Source: Clostridiales bacterium (GTDB taxonomy: Bacteria; Bacillota; Clostridia; Lachnospirales; Lachnospiraceae). Taken from it: a stretch of DNA of 64,000 bases. A program made the position numbers and the translations under genes. Below are positions 7,886 to 17,293 of this stretch, piece after piece. The notes beneath the pieces are model-generated. The model was not told the origin of the DNA. It searched no databases and worked only from the letters and a program-made list of their open reading frames with translations. Location of the stretch: the NCBI GenBank assembly GCA_018376135.1, contig JAHABX010000011.1:1-64000 (forward strand), in the 5' to 3' direction. Positions within the stretch are counted from its first letter, which is position 1, and each line of letters begins with the position of its first letter.

Positions 7886-10800
7886 TTATTCTGCTCCGTA
7901 AAGAGTTTTTAACTTGTTCAGATAAGAGTATCTTGCTTTTGCTTCGCTCTCGTTCTTAGCAAACAGCTGCTCAGCTCTCTCCGGATTTGCACGTTTCAGA
8001 GCATTGTAACGTACCTCTCCATCGAGGAATGCCTGATAATCTCCGGTAGGCTCCTTGGAGTCAAGGGAGAATGCATCCTTGCCTTCTGCAGCAAGAGCCG
8101 GATTGAATCTGAAGCAGTGCCAGTAACCAGCCTCAACAGCCAGAGCTTCCTCGGTCTGTGCCTTAGCCATACCCTTCTTGATACCATGGTTGATACATGG
8201 AGCGTAAGCGATGATCAGGGACGGACCCGGATATGCCTCTGCCTCTGCGATTGCCTTCACGCACTGATTGAAGTCAGCACCCATGGAAATCTGTGCAACA
8301 TATACATAACCATAGCTCATAGCGATGGAAGCAAGGTCTTTCTTCTTCACATCCTTACCGCCTGCTGCGAACTGTGCGATCGCACCGGTAGGAGTAGCCT
8401 TGGAAGCCTGTCCGCCGGTATTGGAATAAACCTCGGTATCGAATACCATGATGTTGATGTCTTTGCCGGAAGCAAGTACGTGGTCAACACCGCCGAATCC
8501 GATATCGTAGCCCCATCCGTCACCACCGAAGATCCACTGGGACTTCTTAGCGAGGAATTCTTTGTCTTTCAGGATTGCTTTGCATACATCACACTCAGCA
8601 CCTTCCAGAGCAGCAACCAGCTTATCCGTTGCAGTTCCGTTGGAAGCGCCGCATCCGAAGGTATCCAGCCACTCCTGAGCAGCAGCCTTTACATCTTCCT
8701 TCTCTGTATGAGCAGCTACATCCTCAACCTTTGCTTTCAGACCGTCACGGATCGCGTTCTGAGCAAGCAGCATACCATAACCGAACTCAGCCGCATCCTC
8801 GAATAAGGAGTTGGACCATGCCGGACCCTGTCCCTTCTGGTTCAGAGTATATGGTGTGGACGGTGAAGAGTTACCCCAGATGGAGGAACATCCCGTTGCG
8901 TTTGCGATGTACATTCTGTCACCGAATAACTGGGTGATCAGTTTTGCATAAGGAGTCTCACCACAGCCTGCACAAGCTCCTGAGAACTCAAGCAGCGGAG
9001 TCTTGAACTGAGATCCCTTTACTGTTGTCTCTTTGAATTTTGCGATGACATCTTCCTTCTCCGGAAGAGTTACTGCATAATCGAAGCCCTTCTGAAGATC
9101 CATATTTGCTTCCAGACCTTCCATAACAAGAGCCTTTGCACCCTTCTTGCCCGGGCAGACATTTGCACAGGAGCCGCATCCGGTACAGTCTAAGGAGGAC
9201 ATAACGATTGCAAACTTCTTCTCCGGCATACCGGTCATGTCAACCATCTTCATTCCTTCCGGAGCTGCTGCTGCTTCTTCAGCGGTCATAGCAACCGGAC
9301 GGATAACAGCGTGCGGACATACGTAAGCACATCTGTTACACTGGATACAGTTCTCCGGCTGCCATACAGGAACGTTTACAGCAATACCGCGTTTCTCAAA
9401 TGCAGAGGAACCGGACGGAGTTGTACCATCTACGTATTCATTAAATGCAGATACAGGCAGGCTGTTTCCTTCCTGAGCATTTACTTTGGACTGAATGTTG
9501 TTAACGAAATCAACAACGTCTTTTCTGTCACCTTCAGCAACGGTGAAGTTCAGACCTTCATCAGCAGCGTTCTTCCAGCTTTCCGGAACCTGTACTTCAA
9601 CAACCTGTTTTGCACCGGCATCGATAGCTGCCCAGTTCTTAGCAACCACATCGTCACCCTTACGTCCGTAAGTAGCCTTAGCAGCAGCCTTCATCAGCTC
9701 AATCGCCTGCTCCTCCGGAATGATACCGGTCAGCTTGAAGAATGCGGACTGAAGAATGGTGTTGATACGGGTCGGTCCCATGCCGGTCTCGATACCGATC
9801 TTCACACCGTCGATGGTGTAGAACTTGATATTGTGGTTCGCGATGAACGCTTTTACCTGTCCCGGCAGATGCTCTTCCAGTCCTGCCATATCCCATGCAC
9901 AGTTCAGAAGGAAGGTACCTCCGTCAACCAGCTCCTGTACCATGTTGTACTTGCGTACATAGGACGGATTGTGGCATGCTACGAAGTCAGCCTTGTGGAT
10001 CAGGTATGTAGATTTGATCGGGGTCTTACCGAAACGCAGGTGAGACATGGTCACACCGCCGGACTTCTTGGAATCATAATCAAAGTAAGCCTGTGCGTAC
10101 ATGTCGGTATTGTCACCGATGATCTTGATGGAGTTCTTGTTGGCACCTACCGTACCGTCTGCACCCAGACCCCAGAACTTACAGTTGGTGGTTCCTGCCG
10201 GAGTGGTTACCAGCGGAGCGCCTGTCTCAAGGGAAAGTCCGGTAACATCATCTACGATACCGATAGTGAATTTCTGTTTGGAATCATTGTTGTATACAGC
10301 AACGATCTGTGCCGGAGTCGTATCCTTGGAGCCTAATCCGTAACGGCCGGTGAATACCGGAGTATCGTTGAATCTGGTTCCCTTCAGGGATGCAACTACG
10401 TCCAAGTACAGCGGCTCGCCAAGTGCACCCGGCTCTTTGGTTCTGTCAAGAACCGTGATCTGTTTTACAGTCTCCGGGATAGCTGCTACTAATGCTTCTG
10501 CAGAGAACGGTCTGTAAAGACGAACCTTTACCACGCCAACCTTCTCGCCGGCAGCCATTAAGTAATCGATGGTCTCCTCGATGGTATCACATACGGAACC
10601 CATAGCGATGATAACCTTCTCCGCATCTGCTGCACCGTAGTAGTTGAATAACTTGTAATCAGTACCAAGCTTAGCATTTACCTTGTCCATGTACTCCTGT
10701 ACGATAGCCGGCATCGCATCGTAGAACGGATTACATGCCTCACGAGCCTGGAAGAAGATATCCGGGTTCTGAGCAGAACCTCTCTGGCACGGATGATTCG

Positions 10801-11428
10801 GGTTCAGGGCATTCTTACGGAATGCATCGATCGCATCCATGTCTACCATATCCTTCAGATCCTCGTAGTCCCAGGTCTCGATCTTCTGGATCTCATGGGA
10901 AGTACGGAAACCGTCGAAGAAGTTGATGAACGGAATCTTTCCTTTGAGTGCTGCACAGTGAGCAACCGGTGTCAGGTCCATAACTTCCTGAACGCTGGAT
11001 TCACAGAGCATGGCTGCGCCGGTCTGACGGCATGCGTATACGTCAGAGTGGTCACCGAAAATAGATAATGCATGGCTTGCAAGAGCACGAGCGGATACGT
11101 TGAATACGCCCGGGAGCTGCTCACCAGCTACTTTGTAAAGGTTCGGGATCATCAGTAAGAGACCCTGGGAAGCAGTGAAGGTGGTCGTTAAAGCACCTGC
11201 TGCCAGAGCACCGTGAACAGCGCCTGCCGCACCGGCCTCGGACTGCATCTCAGTTACCTGAACAGTCTGACCGAAGATGTTGGTTCTTCCCTGTGTTGCC
11301 CATTCATCCGTAGCTTCTGCCATAACAGATGAAGGTGTGATCGGATAGATTGCTGCAACGTCGGAGTATGCATAAGATACATGAGCTGCTGCATGATTAC
11401 CATCCATGGTTTTCATTTTTCTAGCCAT
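7886..11428 (-). CDS. nifJ: Pyruvate:ferredoxin (flavodoxin) oxidoreductase, single chain
   Basis: Oxygen-sensitive TPP and iron-sulfur enzyme that converts pyruvate + CoA to acetyl-CoA, CO2 and reduced ferredoxin; the core of clostridial fermentation. At 1180 residues it is the fused homodimer-type PFOR. Domain order seen: domain I with YPITPSS and the CoA/TPP region, domain II/III, a 2x[4Fe-4S] ferredoxin-like insert (CIQCNRCAYVCPH near 690 and CTGCGSCANVCPG near 745), the proximal cluster GACAGCGETPY, and the C-terminal TPP motif GDGWGYDIGFGG with NTGGQASKATPTGA. Start: AAGGAGG 10 bases upstream. Monocistronic, flanked by terminators. Confidence 0.97.
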   Translation of the reverse strand: MARKMKTMDGNHAAAHVSYAYSDVAAIYPITPSSVMAEATDEWATQGRTNIFGQTVQVTEMQSEAGAAGAVHGALAAGALTTTFTASQGLLLMIPNLYKVAGEQLPGVFNVSARALASHALSIFGDHSDVYACRQTGAAMLCESSVQEVMDLTPVAHCAALKGKIPFINFFDGFRTSHEIQKIETWDYEDLKDMVDMDAIDAFRKNALNPNHPCQRGSAQNPDIFFQAREACNPFYDAMPAIVQEYMDKVNAKLGTDYKLFNYYGAADAEKVIIAMGSVCDTIEETIDYLMAAGEKVGVVKVRLYRPFSAEALVAAIPETVKQITVLDRTKEPGALGEPLYLDVVASLKGTRFNDTPVFTGRYGLGSKDTTPAQIVAVYNNDSKQKFTIGIVDDVTGLSLETGAPLVTTPAGTTNCKFWGLGADGTVGANKNSIKIIGDNTDMYAQAYFDYDSKKSGGVTMSHLRFGKTPIKSTYLIHKADFVACHNPSYVRKYNMVQELVDGGTFLLNCAWDMAGLEEHLPGQVKAFIANHNIKFYTIDGVKIGIETGMGPTRINTILQSAFFKLTGIIPEEQAIELMKAAAKATYGRKGDDVVAKNWAAIDAGAKQVVEVQVPESWKNAADEGLNFTVAEGDRKDVVDFVNNIQSKVNAQEGNSLPVSAFNEYVDGTTPSGSSAFEKRGIAVNVPVWQPENCIQCNRCAYVCPHAVIRPVAMTAEEAAAAPEGMKMVDMTGMPEKKFAIVMSSLDCTGCGSCANVCPGKKGAKALVMEGLEANMDLQKGFDYAVTLPEKEDVIAKFKETTVKGSQFKTPLLEFSGACAGCGETPYAKLITQLFGDRMYIANATGCSSIWGNSSPSTPYTLNQKGQGPAWSNSLFEDAAEFGYGMLLAQNAIRDGLKAKVEDVAAHTEKEDVKAAAQEWLDTFGCGASNGTATDKLVAALEGAECDVCKAILKDKEFLAKKSQWIFGGDGWGYDIGFGGVDHVLASGKDINIMVFDTEVYSNTGGQASKATPTGAIAQFAAGGKDVKKKDLASIAMSYGYVYVAQISMGADFNQCVKAIAEAEAYPGPSLIIAYAPCINHGIKKGMAKAQTEEALAVEAGYWHCFRFNPALAAEGKDAFSLDSKEPTGDYQAFLDGEVRYNALKRANPERAEQLFAKNESEAKARYSYLNKLKTLYGAE

Positions 11429-11612
11429 TTTTGTTATTCCTCCTTATTCGAATCAATAAGACCCTTTATTTTTACAAAAATAGTTCTTATCATACGGATT
11501 TATTTTAGCACATATTATATAGATTGTCCATTTTGGATTTCATTTTTTTCACATTTTAAATAAACTTAAATGTCCTGTACGCACAGATTACACAAATCAG
11601 ACGCAAAATCCG
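11429..11612 (-). promoter_or_regulatory. AT-rich upstream region of nifJ
   Basis: A TATAAT (-10) on the minus strand lies at 11514-11519, about 85 bases before the PFOR start, so the leader is rather long. No clear -35 hexamer at 16-18 bases and no Rex-like TTGTTAA palindrome was seen. Nothing else recognised here. Confidence 0.4.
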
Positions 11613-11651
11613 AAAAGGACACAGTCCCAAACTTCCGACTGTGTCCTTTTT
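11613..11651 (-). terminator. Terminator of the lacI-BMP-nucleoside hydrolase operon
   Basis: AAAAGGACACAGTC and GACTGTGTCCTTTT form a 14-bp perfect stem with a 10-base loop and T-run, six bases after the stop of the last nucleoside hydrolase gene. Confidence 0.9.
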
Positions 11652-11656
11652 CTGTA

Positions 11657-12658
11657 TTATTTCTGTCCGGCAAGCCGGATGGTATCCTTTAACAGCTTCA
11701 CAAATCTTTCTCTGTCACATCCGAATGCGATATGGATATTTTTCGGCTTATCCGGGTAAACACGGCAGTCTACCATGGTTCTTCCGTCGCAGATCCCTCC
11801 GCTGAAGTCCACATCCACCCGTCTCCACTGTACATCCTGCAGCACGTCCGGATCGATCACCGCCGCAACCACCACCGCATCATGGGGAGGTGTGGAGCCT
11901 GCGATCTTCTGGGGCTGGAACATATCGTATGCCTTGATCCTCTGATCCAGAAGGTCTGCCACGGCAACTGCCTCCGGCGTACCGAAAGCTCTGATCTCCT
12001 GACTCTCCTCCAGAGTAACATCGCCTTCATGGGTAGAATCAAGCGGCACCAGCAGAACATCGCAGCCGGAAGTCAGAACGATCTGAGCCGCCTCCGGATC
12101 CTTCCAGATATTAAATTCAGCGGAGGAGGTTCTGTTGGTCTTCATATGACCGCCGCCCATGATCACGATCCTCTTGATCTTTTCTTTGATTCTCGGCTCC
12201 GCACGCATGGCAACCGCAATATTGGTCAGCGGTCCCACCGGGATCAGTGTAATATCTCCATCCGATTCCATCAACGTATCGATCAGATACGGAACCGCTC
12301 TCTTTTCCTGTACCTTTGTGACAGAAGGAGGCAGCATATCCAGATATTCGCTGTGATACTCGATCACTTCACCATCAACCACCTTTTTCTGAGGCGCCTG
12401 ACGGCTTTCGGCATGTCTCTCCGGCGTCAGCTCCGCAACCAGCGGATCTGCACATCCCATATATACAGGGATCCTGTCTCCCACTCCCAGCAGATCGATT
12501 ACCCGCAGCGTATTTTCTGTGGTATTCGGAAGCTCTTTATTTCCATTTACAGTCGTAATGCCAAGCACATCCAGATCCGGATGCAGGACTGCCATTATAA
12601 TGGCAATGGCGTCATCAGATCCGGTATCTACGTCTAAAATTACTTTTTTCTTTTCCAT
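11657..12658 (-). CDS. Nucleoside hydrolase (IUNH family), divergent subtype
   Basis: Calcium-dependent N-ribohydrolase that splits a (deoxy)ribonucleoside into base and ribose. Seen: the calcium-binding DVDTGSDDA (9-17), MGGGH and AEFNIWKDPEAA in the middle, and the catalytic histidine in STPPHDA. The canonical HGxxGLxG loop of IunH/RihB is missing; in its place is a longer segment RHAESRQAPQKK, so substrate specificity probably differs. The protein is strikingly similar to the hydrolase encoded at 24413-25423, especially in the last 80 residues. Last gene of the operon lacI-BMP-ATPase-permease-permease-NH-NH. Confidence 0.93.
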   Translation of the reverse strand: MEKKKVILDVDTGSDDAIAIIMAVLHPDLDVLGITTVNGNKELPNTTENTLRVIDLLGVGDRIPVYMGCADPLVAELTPERHAESRQAPQKKVVDGEVIEYHSEYLDMLPPSVTKVQEKRAVPYLIDTLMESDGDITLIPVGPLTNIAVAMRAEPRIKEKIKRIVIMGGGHMKTNRTSSAEFNIWKDPEAAQIVLTSGCDVLLVPLDSTHEGDVTLEESQEIRAFGTPEAVAVADLLDQRIKAYDMFQPQKIAGSTPPHDAVVVAAVIDPDVLQDVQWRRVDVDFSGGICDGRTMVDCRVYPDKPKNIHIAFGCDRERFVKLLKDTIRLAGQK

Positions 12659-12664
12659 GTCTTC

Positions 12665-13657
12665 CTATCCTTTCTTACCGAGAATATCGAACAGCATCTG
12701 CACAAATTTTTCCCTGTCTGTGTCAAAAGCCATATATACGTTCTTTGGATGATCTGTATTCACTCTGGGGTCAACAATCGTCATTCCGTCTCCCCAGGAG
12801 CCTCCGAAATCCACATCCACACGGCAGAATCTCACATCCTTCAGCACAGACTCATCAATTGCCGCACACACAGCCAGTGCATCATGAGGCGGAGTCGTAC
12901 CATAGGGCGCACAGTCGATGGGCTGCATCAGGTCATATGCCGCAATTCTGGAATCCAGAAGATCCGCTACCGCGATTCCCACCGGTGTTCCGATCTCACG
13001 GAATCTTCTGCTCTCCTCCACTCCCACATATCCTCTGTGAGTGGCATCCAGCGGAACCAGAAGGATGTCACAGCCGGAGGTCAGAACGATCTGAGCCGCT
13101 TCCGGATCCTTCCAGATATTGAATTCAGCCGCAGAGGTGGTATTAGTCTGTAAATGCCCTCCTCCCATAATAATGATCTTCCGGATCTTCCCGGCAATAC
13201 GCGGATCCGCTCTCAGCGCCATGGCGATATTGGTCAGCGGACCCACTGCAATGATCGTGATGTCCCCTTCTGAGCCCAGCAGGGTATCGATCAGATATCT
13301 GACTGCCGACAGCTCCTGTGCTTTGCTGACAGAAGGCGGAAGCTCGTCCAGATATTCATGATGATATGTAACCTTTTTCCCGTCTACCTCCACAGTATCG
13401 TTCGTTTTACGGAACATCTGACGTTCCGGTATCAGTCCTGCCACCAGAGGCTCTTCACATCCACGGTATACGGGAATGTCAGATTTTAACAGGTCAATGA
13501 CCCGCAGTGTATTTTCCGTGGTATTCGCCACCGGTCTGTTTCCGTTTACCGTTGTGATTCCCAGCACATCCAGCTCATCTGCCAGAACAGCGGTCATGAT
13601 CGCAATGGCGTCATCGGATCCTGTATCCACATCCAAAATAATCTTTGTTTTTTCCAT
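12665..13657 (-). CDS. Nucleoside hydrolase (IUNH family), divergent subtype
   Basis: Second tandem nucleoside hydrolase of the operon, 330 residues. DVDTGSDDA, MGGGH, AEFNIWKDPEAA and the catalytic TTPPHDA are intact; the HGxxGLxG loop is again replaced, here by a segment around PERQMFRKTNDT. An ATG three codons upstream lies only 2 bases from the AGGAGG site, so the ATG giving MEKTKIILDVDTG, which matches the paralogues, is preferred. It begins 15 bases after the upstream permease stop and is separated by 6 bases from the following paralogue, so the two are made together, presumably with different nucleoside preferences. Confidence 0.92.
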   Translation of the reverse strand: MEKTKIILDVDTGSDDAIAIMTAVLADELDVLGITTVNGNRPVANTTENTLRVIDLLKSDIPVYRGCEEPLVAGLIPERQMFRKTNDTVEVDGKKVTYHHEYLDELPPSVSKAQELSAVRYLIDTLLGSEGDITIIAVGPLTNIAMALRADPRIAGKIRKIIIMGGGHLQTNTTSAAEFNIWKDPEAAQIVLTSGCDILLVPLDATHRGYVGVEESRRFREIGTPVGIAVADLLDSRIAAYDLMQPIDCAPYGTTPPHDALAVCAAIDESVLKDVRFCRVDVDFGGSWGDGMTIVDPRVNTDHPKNVYMAFDTDREKFVQMLFDILGKKG

Positions 13658-13672
13658 CTGAGTCATCTCCTC

Positions 13673-14587
13673 CTAATTTACCCTTTTCTTTTTCTTCGTT
13701 GTAACGGCATAGATCACAAGCCCTACAATCGTGATCAAATATGGCTGCATCTGTACCACTTCCGCCGGTACGCGCAGCGTCTGGAGCATGTTGGAAAGGG
13801 CATCTGCCGTTCCAAAAATCACAGAAGCGATCAATGTTCCGAAGGGTGCTGCCCCGCCCATATTCTGAGCTGCCAATGCGATAAAGCCTCTTCCTGCCAG
13901 CATGTCTCTGGAGAAGAAGGACATATATCCCATGGACATAAAGGCTCCGCCAAGCCCGGCGAAAATTCCGCTCAGGAATAATGCTGCAAACTGTACCCGC
14001 ACTGCATTGATACCAACGGACTGGGCTGCATCCGCCTTTTCTCCCACTGCACGCAGTCTGAGTCCCAGCGGCGTCTTATAGATCAGCATCCATACAACAA
14101 AGACGGAAATAAACGCCAGATAGGTCAGCAGGTTATGACCGCTGATGATCTCTCCCAGTACAGGAATATTCTGAATAACCGGAATATCGATGACCGGTAC
14201 GCTGCAGCTTGGAAGATTGGACGTAGACGCCTTGTCGTTACAGATCATATACATCAGAAATACCGTTGCACCGGACGAAAATGTATTCAGGGCAATACCG
14301 GTCAGTATCAGGTCCGCCTTCAGGCTGAAGGCAAAATATGCCATCGTCATTGCAATCGCAGTTCCTGCTACCACAGCCGCAAGCACTCCCACAAACGCAC
14401 TCTGTGTATATGCGCTGACTACGGTTCCTGTAAATGCAGACATCAGCATCATACCTTCCAGTGCAATATTCATAACACCTGCTTTATTCGTTATCAATGC
14501 CGCCAAAGCCGCGAACAGAATCGGAGTGGTAACCCGGATAACTGAAAAACCAAAGGAAGACGAAAAAATTGCATTTAATAATTCCAT
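13673..14587 (-). CDS. BMP-type ABC importer, permease 2 (NupQ/RnsD-like)
   Basis: A 304-residue permease of the branched-chain/ribose-type superfamily (BPD_transp_2) with about eight to ten hydrophobic helices. ITNKAGVMNIALEGMMLMSAF near residues 35-55 and GLRLRAVGEKADAAQSVGINA (the cytoplasmic EAA-like coupling region) are characteristic of the nucleoside/BMP subfamily. AGGAGG 7 bases upstream fixes the start at MELLNAIF, rejecting a longer frame that would overlap the upstream permease. It pairs with the preceding permease to form the membrane channel. Confidence 0.92.
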   Translation of the reverse strand: MELLNAIFSSSFGFSVIRVTTPILFAALAALITNKAGVMNIALEGMMLMSAFTGTVVSAYTQSAFVGVLAAVVAGTAIAMTMAYFAFSLKADLILTGIALNTFSSGATVFLMYMICNDKASTSNLPSCSVPVIDIPVIQNIPVLGEIISGHNLLTYLAFISVFVVWMLIYKTPLGLRLRAVGEKADAAQSVGINAVRVQFAALFLSGIFAGLGGAFMSMGYMSFFSRDMLAGRGFIALAAQNMGGAAPFGTLIASVIFGTADALSNMLQTLRVPAEVVQMQPYLITIVGLVIYAVTTKKKKRVN

Positions 14588-14589
14588 GC

Positions 14590-15678
14590 CTATACCTCCT
14601 GCTCTTCTAAGATTCTTTGAGACGCCGCAACGATCCTTCTGTGTTTCCACTTCTGCAGGAAGAGCTGCGCTGCCATCATCATGATAATAAGTGCCTGAAC
14701 AACCAGAACGATCTCATATGGTACATCTGTCTTACGTGCCATAATTTCCGCTCCGGTTCGGATATAAGCAAGGAAAAATCCCGTGATCGGTACATATTTG
14801 GGATTTAATTTTGCCAGAGTCGCAATCAGGATTCCGTCAAATCCGAACTGAGGAAGCTGCTGATACTGGAAACGGTCATACATTCCCACCAGCTGCACTC
14901 CGCCGCCGATTCCTGCGATAAAGCCTCCGATCATCTGAGAAGAGATAACCACCCATGCAACTTTAATTCCGGAATACTTTGCAAAATTCGGATTCTTTCC
15001 GATCATTCTCACGCAATATCCCCATCTGCTCTTATACAGATACAGATAGCTGAAGATCACCGCCAGAACTGCAATGAACAATCCCACATGTACATTTGTC
15101 CCGTCAATCAGCTTCGGCAGAATTGCTGTCGGCTCAAATTTCCAGGATGCGATAAATCCCGCCTGCGGATCACGAAGCATGAATTTAATAATGTAGAGTC
15201 CCAGATACAGACATACGTAGTTCAGCATCAAGGACGAAACGACTGCCTTGGCATCAAATTTCATCTCCAGCAAGCCGGGGATCAGGCAGACCAGAGCACC
15301 TGCCACACCGCCAAGCAAAACAGCAACGATCGGATGAATTCCGCTGGGCAGGGTAATGCAGATCGCTGCTGCAGAGGTCGCTACACCTCCCAGGAAAAAG
15401 GCACCTTCCGCTGCCATATTAATTACATTCGCCGAATACAGAATACAGATGGCGCAGCCTGTAAACATAAACGGAATCCATGCTTCCAGTACATTGCCAA
15501 AACGTCTCATGGTCGTTAAGGGACCGGTCAGAAGCAGCCGCAATGCCTCCATGGGCTCATCACTGGCAATTAATATGATAATAAAACACAACACCATCGC
15601 CACTAATACTGCCATCAGCGGTCGAAGCACATTGAACTCCTGCTCTACCTTCCGAACAGGATTGATATTTCTATTCAT
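14590..15678 (-). CDS. BMP-type ABC importer, permease 1 (NupP/RnsC-like)
   Basis: A 362-residue permease with an N-terminal cytoplasmic tail (MNRNINPVRKVEQ) before the first helix. SANVINMAAEGAFFLGG and the coupling region WGYCVRMIGKNPNFAKYSGIK identify the BMP/nucleoside subgroup. Its start overlaps the ATPase stop by 8 bases and GGGAGGG is 6 bases upstream, so translation is probably coupled. Longer than its partner, as usual for this permease pair. Confidence 0.92.
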   Translation of the reverse strand: MNRNINPVRKVEQEFNVLRPLMAVLVAMVLCFIIILIASDEPMEALRLLLTGPLTTMRRFGNVLEAWIPFMFTGCAICILYSANVINMAAEGAFFLGGVATSAAAICITLPSGIHPIVAVLLGGVAGALVCLIPGLLEMKFDAKAVVSSLMLNYVCLYLGLYIIKFMLRDPQAGFIASWKFEPTAILPKLIDGTNVHVGLFIAVLAVIFSYLYLYKSRWGYCVRMIGKNPNFAKYSGIKVAWVVISSQMIGGFIAGIGGGVQLVGMYDRFQYQQLPQFGFDGILIATLAKLNPKYVPITGFFLAYIRTGAEIMARKTDVPYEIVLVVQALIIMMMAAQLFLQKWKHRRIVAASQRILEEQEV

Positions 15679-17224
15679 AAGCTACCCTCCCTATTTCTTC
15701 AGCAGTCATCCTCTTCACGCCGAGCATATACTCACCCAGCTCATCCTCTGTAACCTTTCTGTTGTCCGGAAGATATGCCGTGATCTCGCCATTGTTCATG
15801 ACGATAATACTGTCGCTCACCTCCAGGATCTCATTCAGGTCTGCAGAGATCAGCAGTACCGCTACCCCTTCATTCCGAAGCTTTACAAGTGTATTTCTGA
15901 TAAATTCACTTGCGCCCACATCAATTCCTCTGGTAGGCTGATTGGCGATGATTAATTTGGGAGATGAAGAAAACTCTCTTGCAACAACTACCTTCTGAAT
16001 ATTTCCGCCCGAAAGCATCCCCACCATCTGTTCCCGGTCATCACATTTGATCAGATACTGTTTGATCAGCTGATCGCACATTTCTGCTATCTTCTTGTGA
16101 TGGAACAGAAGACCTTTGTTAAATTCCTTATTCTGATATCTGTCAGATATCAGATTCTCCTTCACGGATGCATCGGCAACCGCCCCATAGGTCATACGGT
16201 CCTCCGACACATGTGCCACGCCCAGATCGCGGATCTCCCGAATACTCTTATTGCGGATCTCCACTCCGTCGATCCAGATCTCGCCCTCTTCCTCTTCTTC
16301 CATACCTGTGATCAGGTCCGAAAGCTCCCGCTGCCCATTCCCCTCTACTCCGGCAACTCCGAGGATCTCTCCCGCTCTCACGCTGAAGGTCACTCCGTTC
16401 AGGATATATTTAGAGGACATCTTTTTCAGCCTCACATCTTTCACGCTTAAAATCGTCTTCCCGATCTCAGGTGCATCCTTATTAATATCCAGGATAACAT
16501 CTCTTCCTACCATTAACCGGGAAATCTCCTGCTCTGTGATGCCGGCAACCTCTCTTGTTCCCATGCATTTACCCAGACGTAAAACGGTCAGTCTGTCACA
16601 AAGCTCTTTTATTTCCTGGAGCTTATGGGAAATAAAAATCACTGTATGCCCCATCTTCCTCAGATTTTTTAACTGTACGAACAGCTCCTTCGTCTCCTGA
16701 GGCGTCAATACTGCCGTGGGCTCATCCAGAATCAGGATCTTAGCCCCTCTTAACAAAGCCTTCAGGATCTCCACCTTCTGTTTGGTTCCCACAGGAATAT
16801 CTTCCACTTTTGCCTTTGGATCTATCTGGAACTGATATTTTTCTGCAATCTCCGCTGTCATCCGGCAGGCTTCCTCAAAGCTGAACAACCCTTTTTTCTT
16901 CGGTTCCATCCCAAGGACCATATTTTCTGCCACGGTCAGCGACGGTACCAGCATAAAATGCTGATGCACCATTCCGATTCCGTATTTGATCGCCGTCAAA
17001 GGGCTGTCGATCTTAATTTCCTTATTATTTAATAATATCTTCCCTTCTTCCGGAGTCTCAATTCCAAACAGCACCTTCATCAGTGTAGATTTTCCGGCAC
17101 CGTTCTCCCCAACCAATGCATGAATTTCTCCCTCTGCCACAGAAAAATTCACATCCTTATTTGCAACAAAACCATTGGCGTATACTTTGGTAATCCCCCG
17201 CATTTCCAATAATGTATCCTGCAT
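15671..17224 (-). CDS. BMP-type ABC importer, duplicated ATPase (NupO/RnsB-like)
   Basis: A 517-residue ATPase with two ABC modules, as in sugar (RbsA-like) and nucleoside importers. First module: Walker A GENGAGKST (39-47), LDEPTAVLTP Walker B. Second module: degenerate Walker A GVEGNGQRE and the strong signature LSGGNIQKVVVARE followed by NQPTRGIDVGA. The asymmetry (one canonical, one degenerate nucleotide loop) is normal for this family. Powers uptake of nucleosides captured by the BMP lipoprotein encoded just upstream; a stable hairpin separates the two genes. Confidence 0.94.
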   Translation of the reverse strand: MQDTLLEMRGITKVYANGFVANKDVNFSVAEGEIHALVGENGAGKSTLMKVLFGIETPEEGKILLNNKEIKIDSPLTAIKYGIGMVHQHFMLVPSLTVAENMVLGMEPKKKGLFSFEEACRMTAEIAEKYQFQIDPKAKVEDIPVGTKQKVEILKALLRGAKILILDEPTAVLTPQETKELFVQLKNLRKMGHTVIFISHKLQEIKELCDRLTVLRLGKCMGTREVAGITEQEISRLMVGRDVILDINKDAPEIGKTILSVKDVRLKKMSSKYILNGVTFSVRAGEILGVAGVEGNGQRELSDLITGMEEEEEGEIWIDGVEIRNKSIREIRDLGVAHVSEDRMTYGAVADASVKENLISDRYQNKEFNKGLLFHHKKIAEMCDQLIKQYLIKCDDREQMVGMLSGGNIQKVVVAREFSSSPKLIIANQPTRGIDVGASEFIRNTLVKLRNEGVAVLLISADLNEILEVSDSIIVMNNGEITAYLPDNRKVTEDELGEYMLGVKRMTAEEIGRVAYE

Positions 17225-17249
17225 CGTAAGCCGCCCCCTTTTCTAATAC

Positions 17250-17275
17250 ATACTCCTGCCCGAAGGCAGGAGTAT
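17250..17275 (-). other. Intercistronic hairpin with UUCG tetraloop
   Basis: ATACTCCTGCC-ttcg-GGCAGGAGTAT on the transcribed strand: 11 perfect base pairs closed by C(UUCG)G, an exceptionally stable loop, without a T-run. It sits between the binding-protein gene and the ATPase gene, where such hairpins usually protect the upstream message and lower downstream expression, giving more binding protein than transporter. Confidence 0.75.
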
Positions 17276-17293
17276 ATATCATATCATTTACAT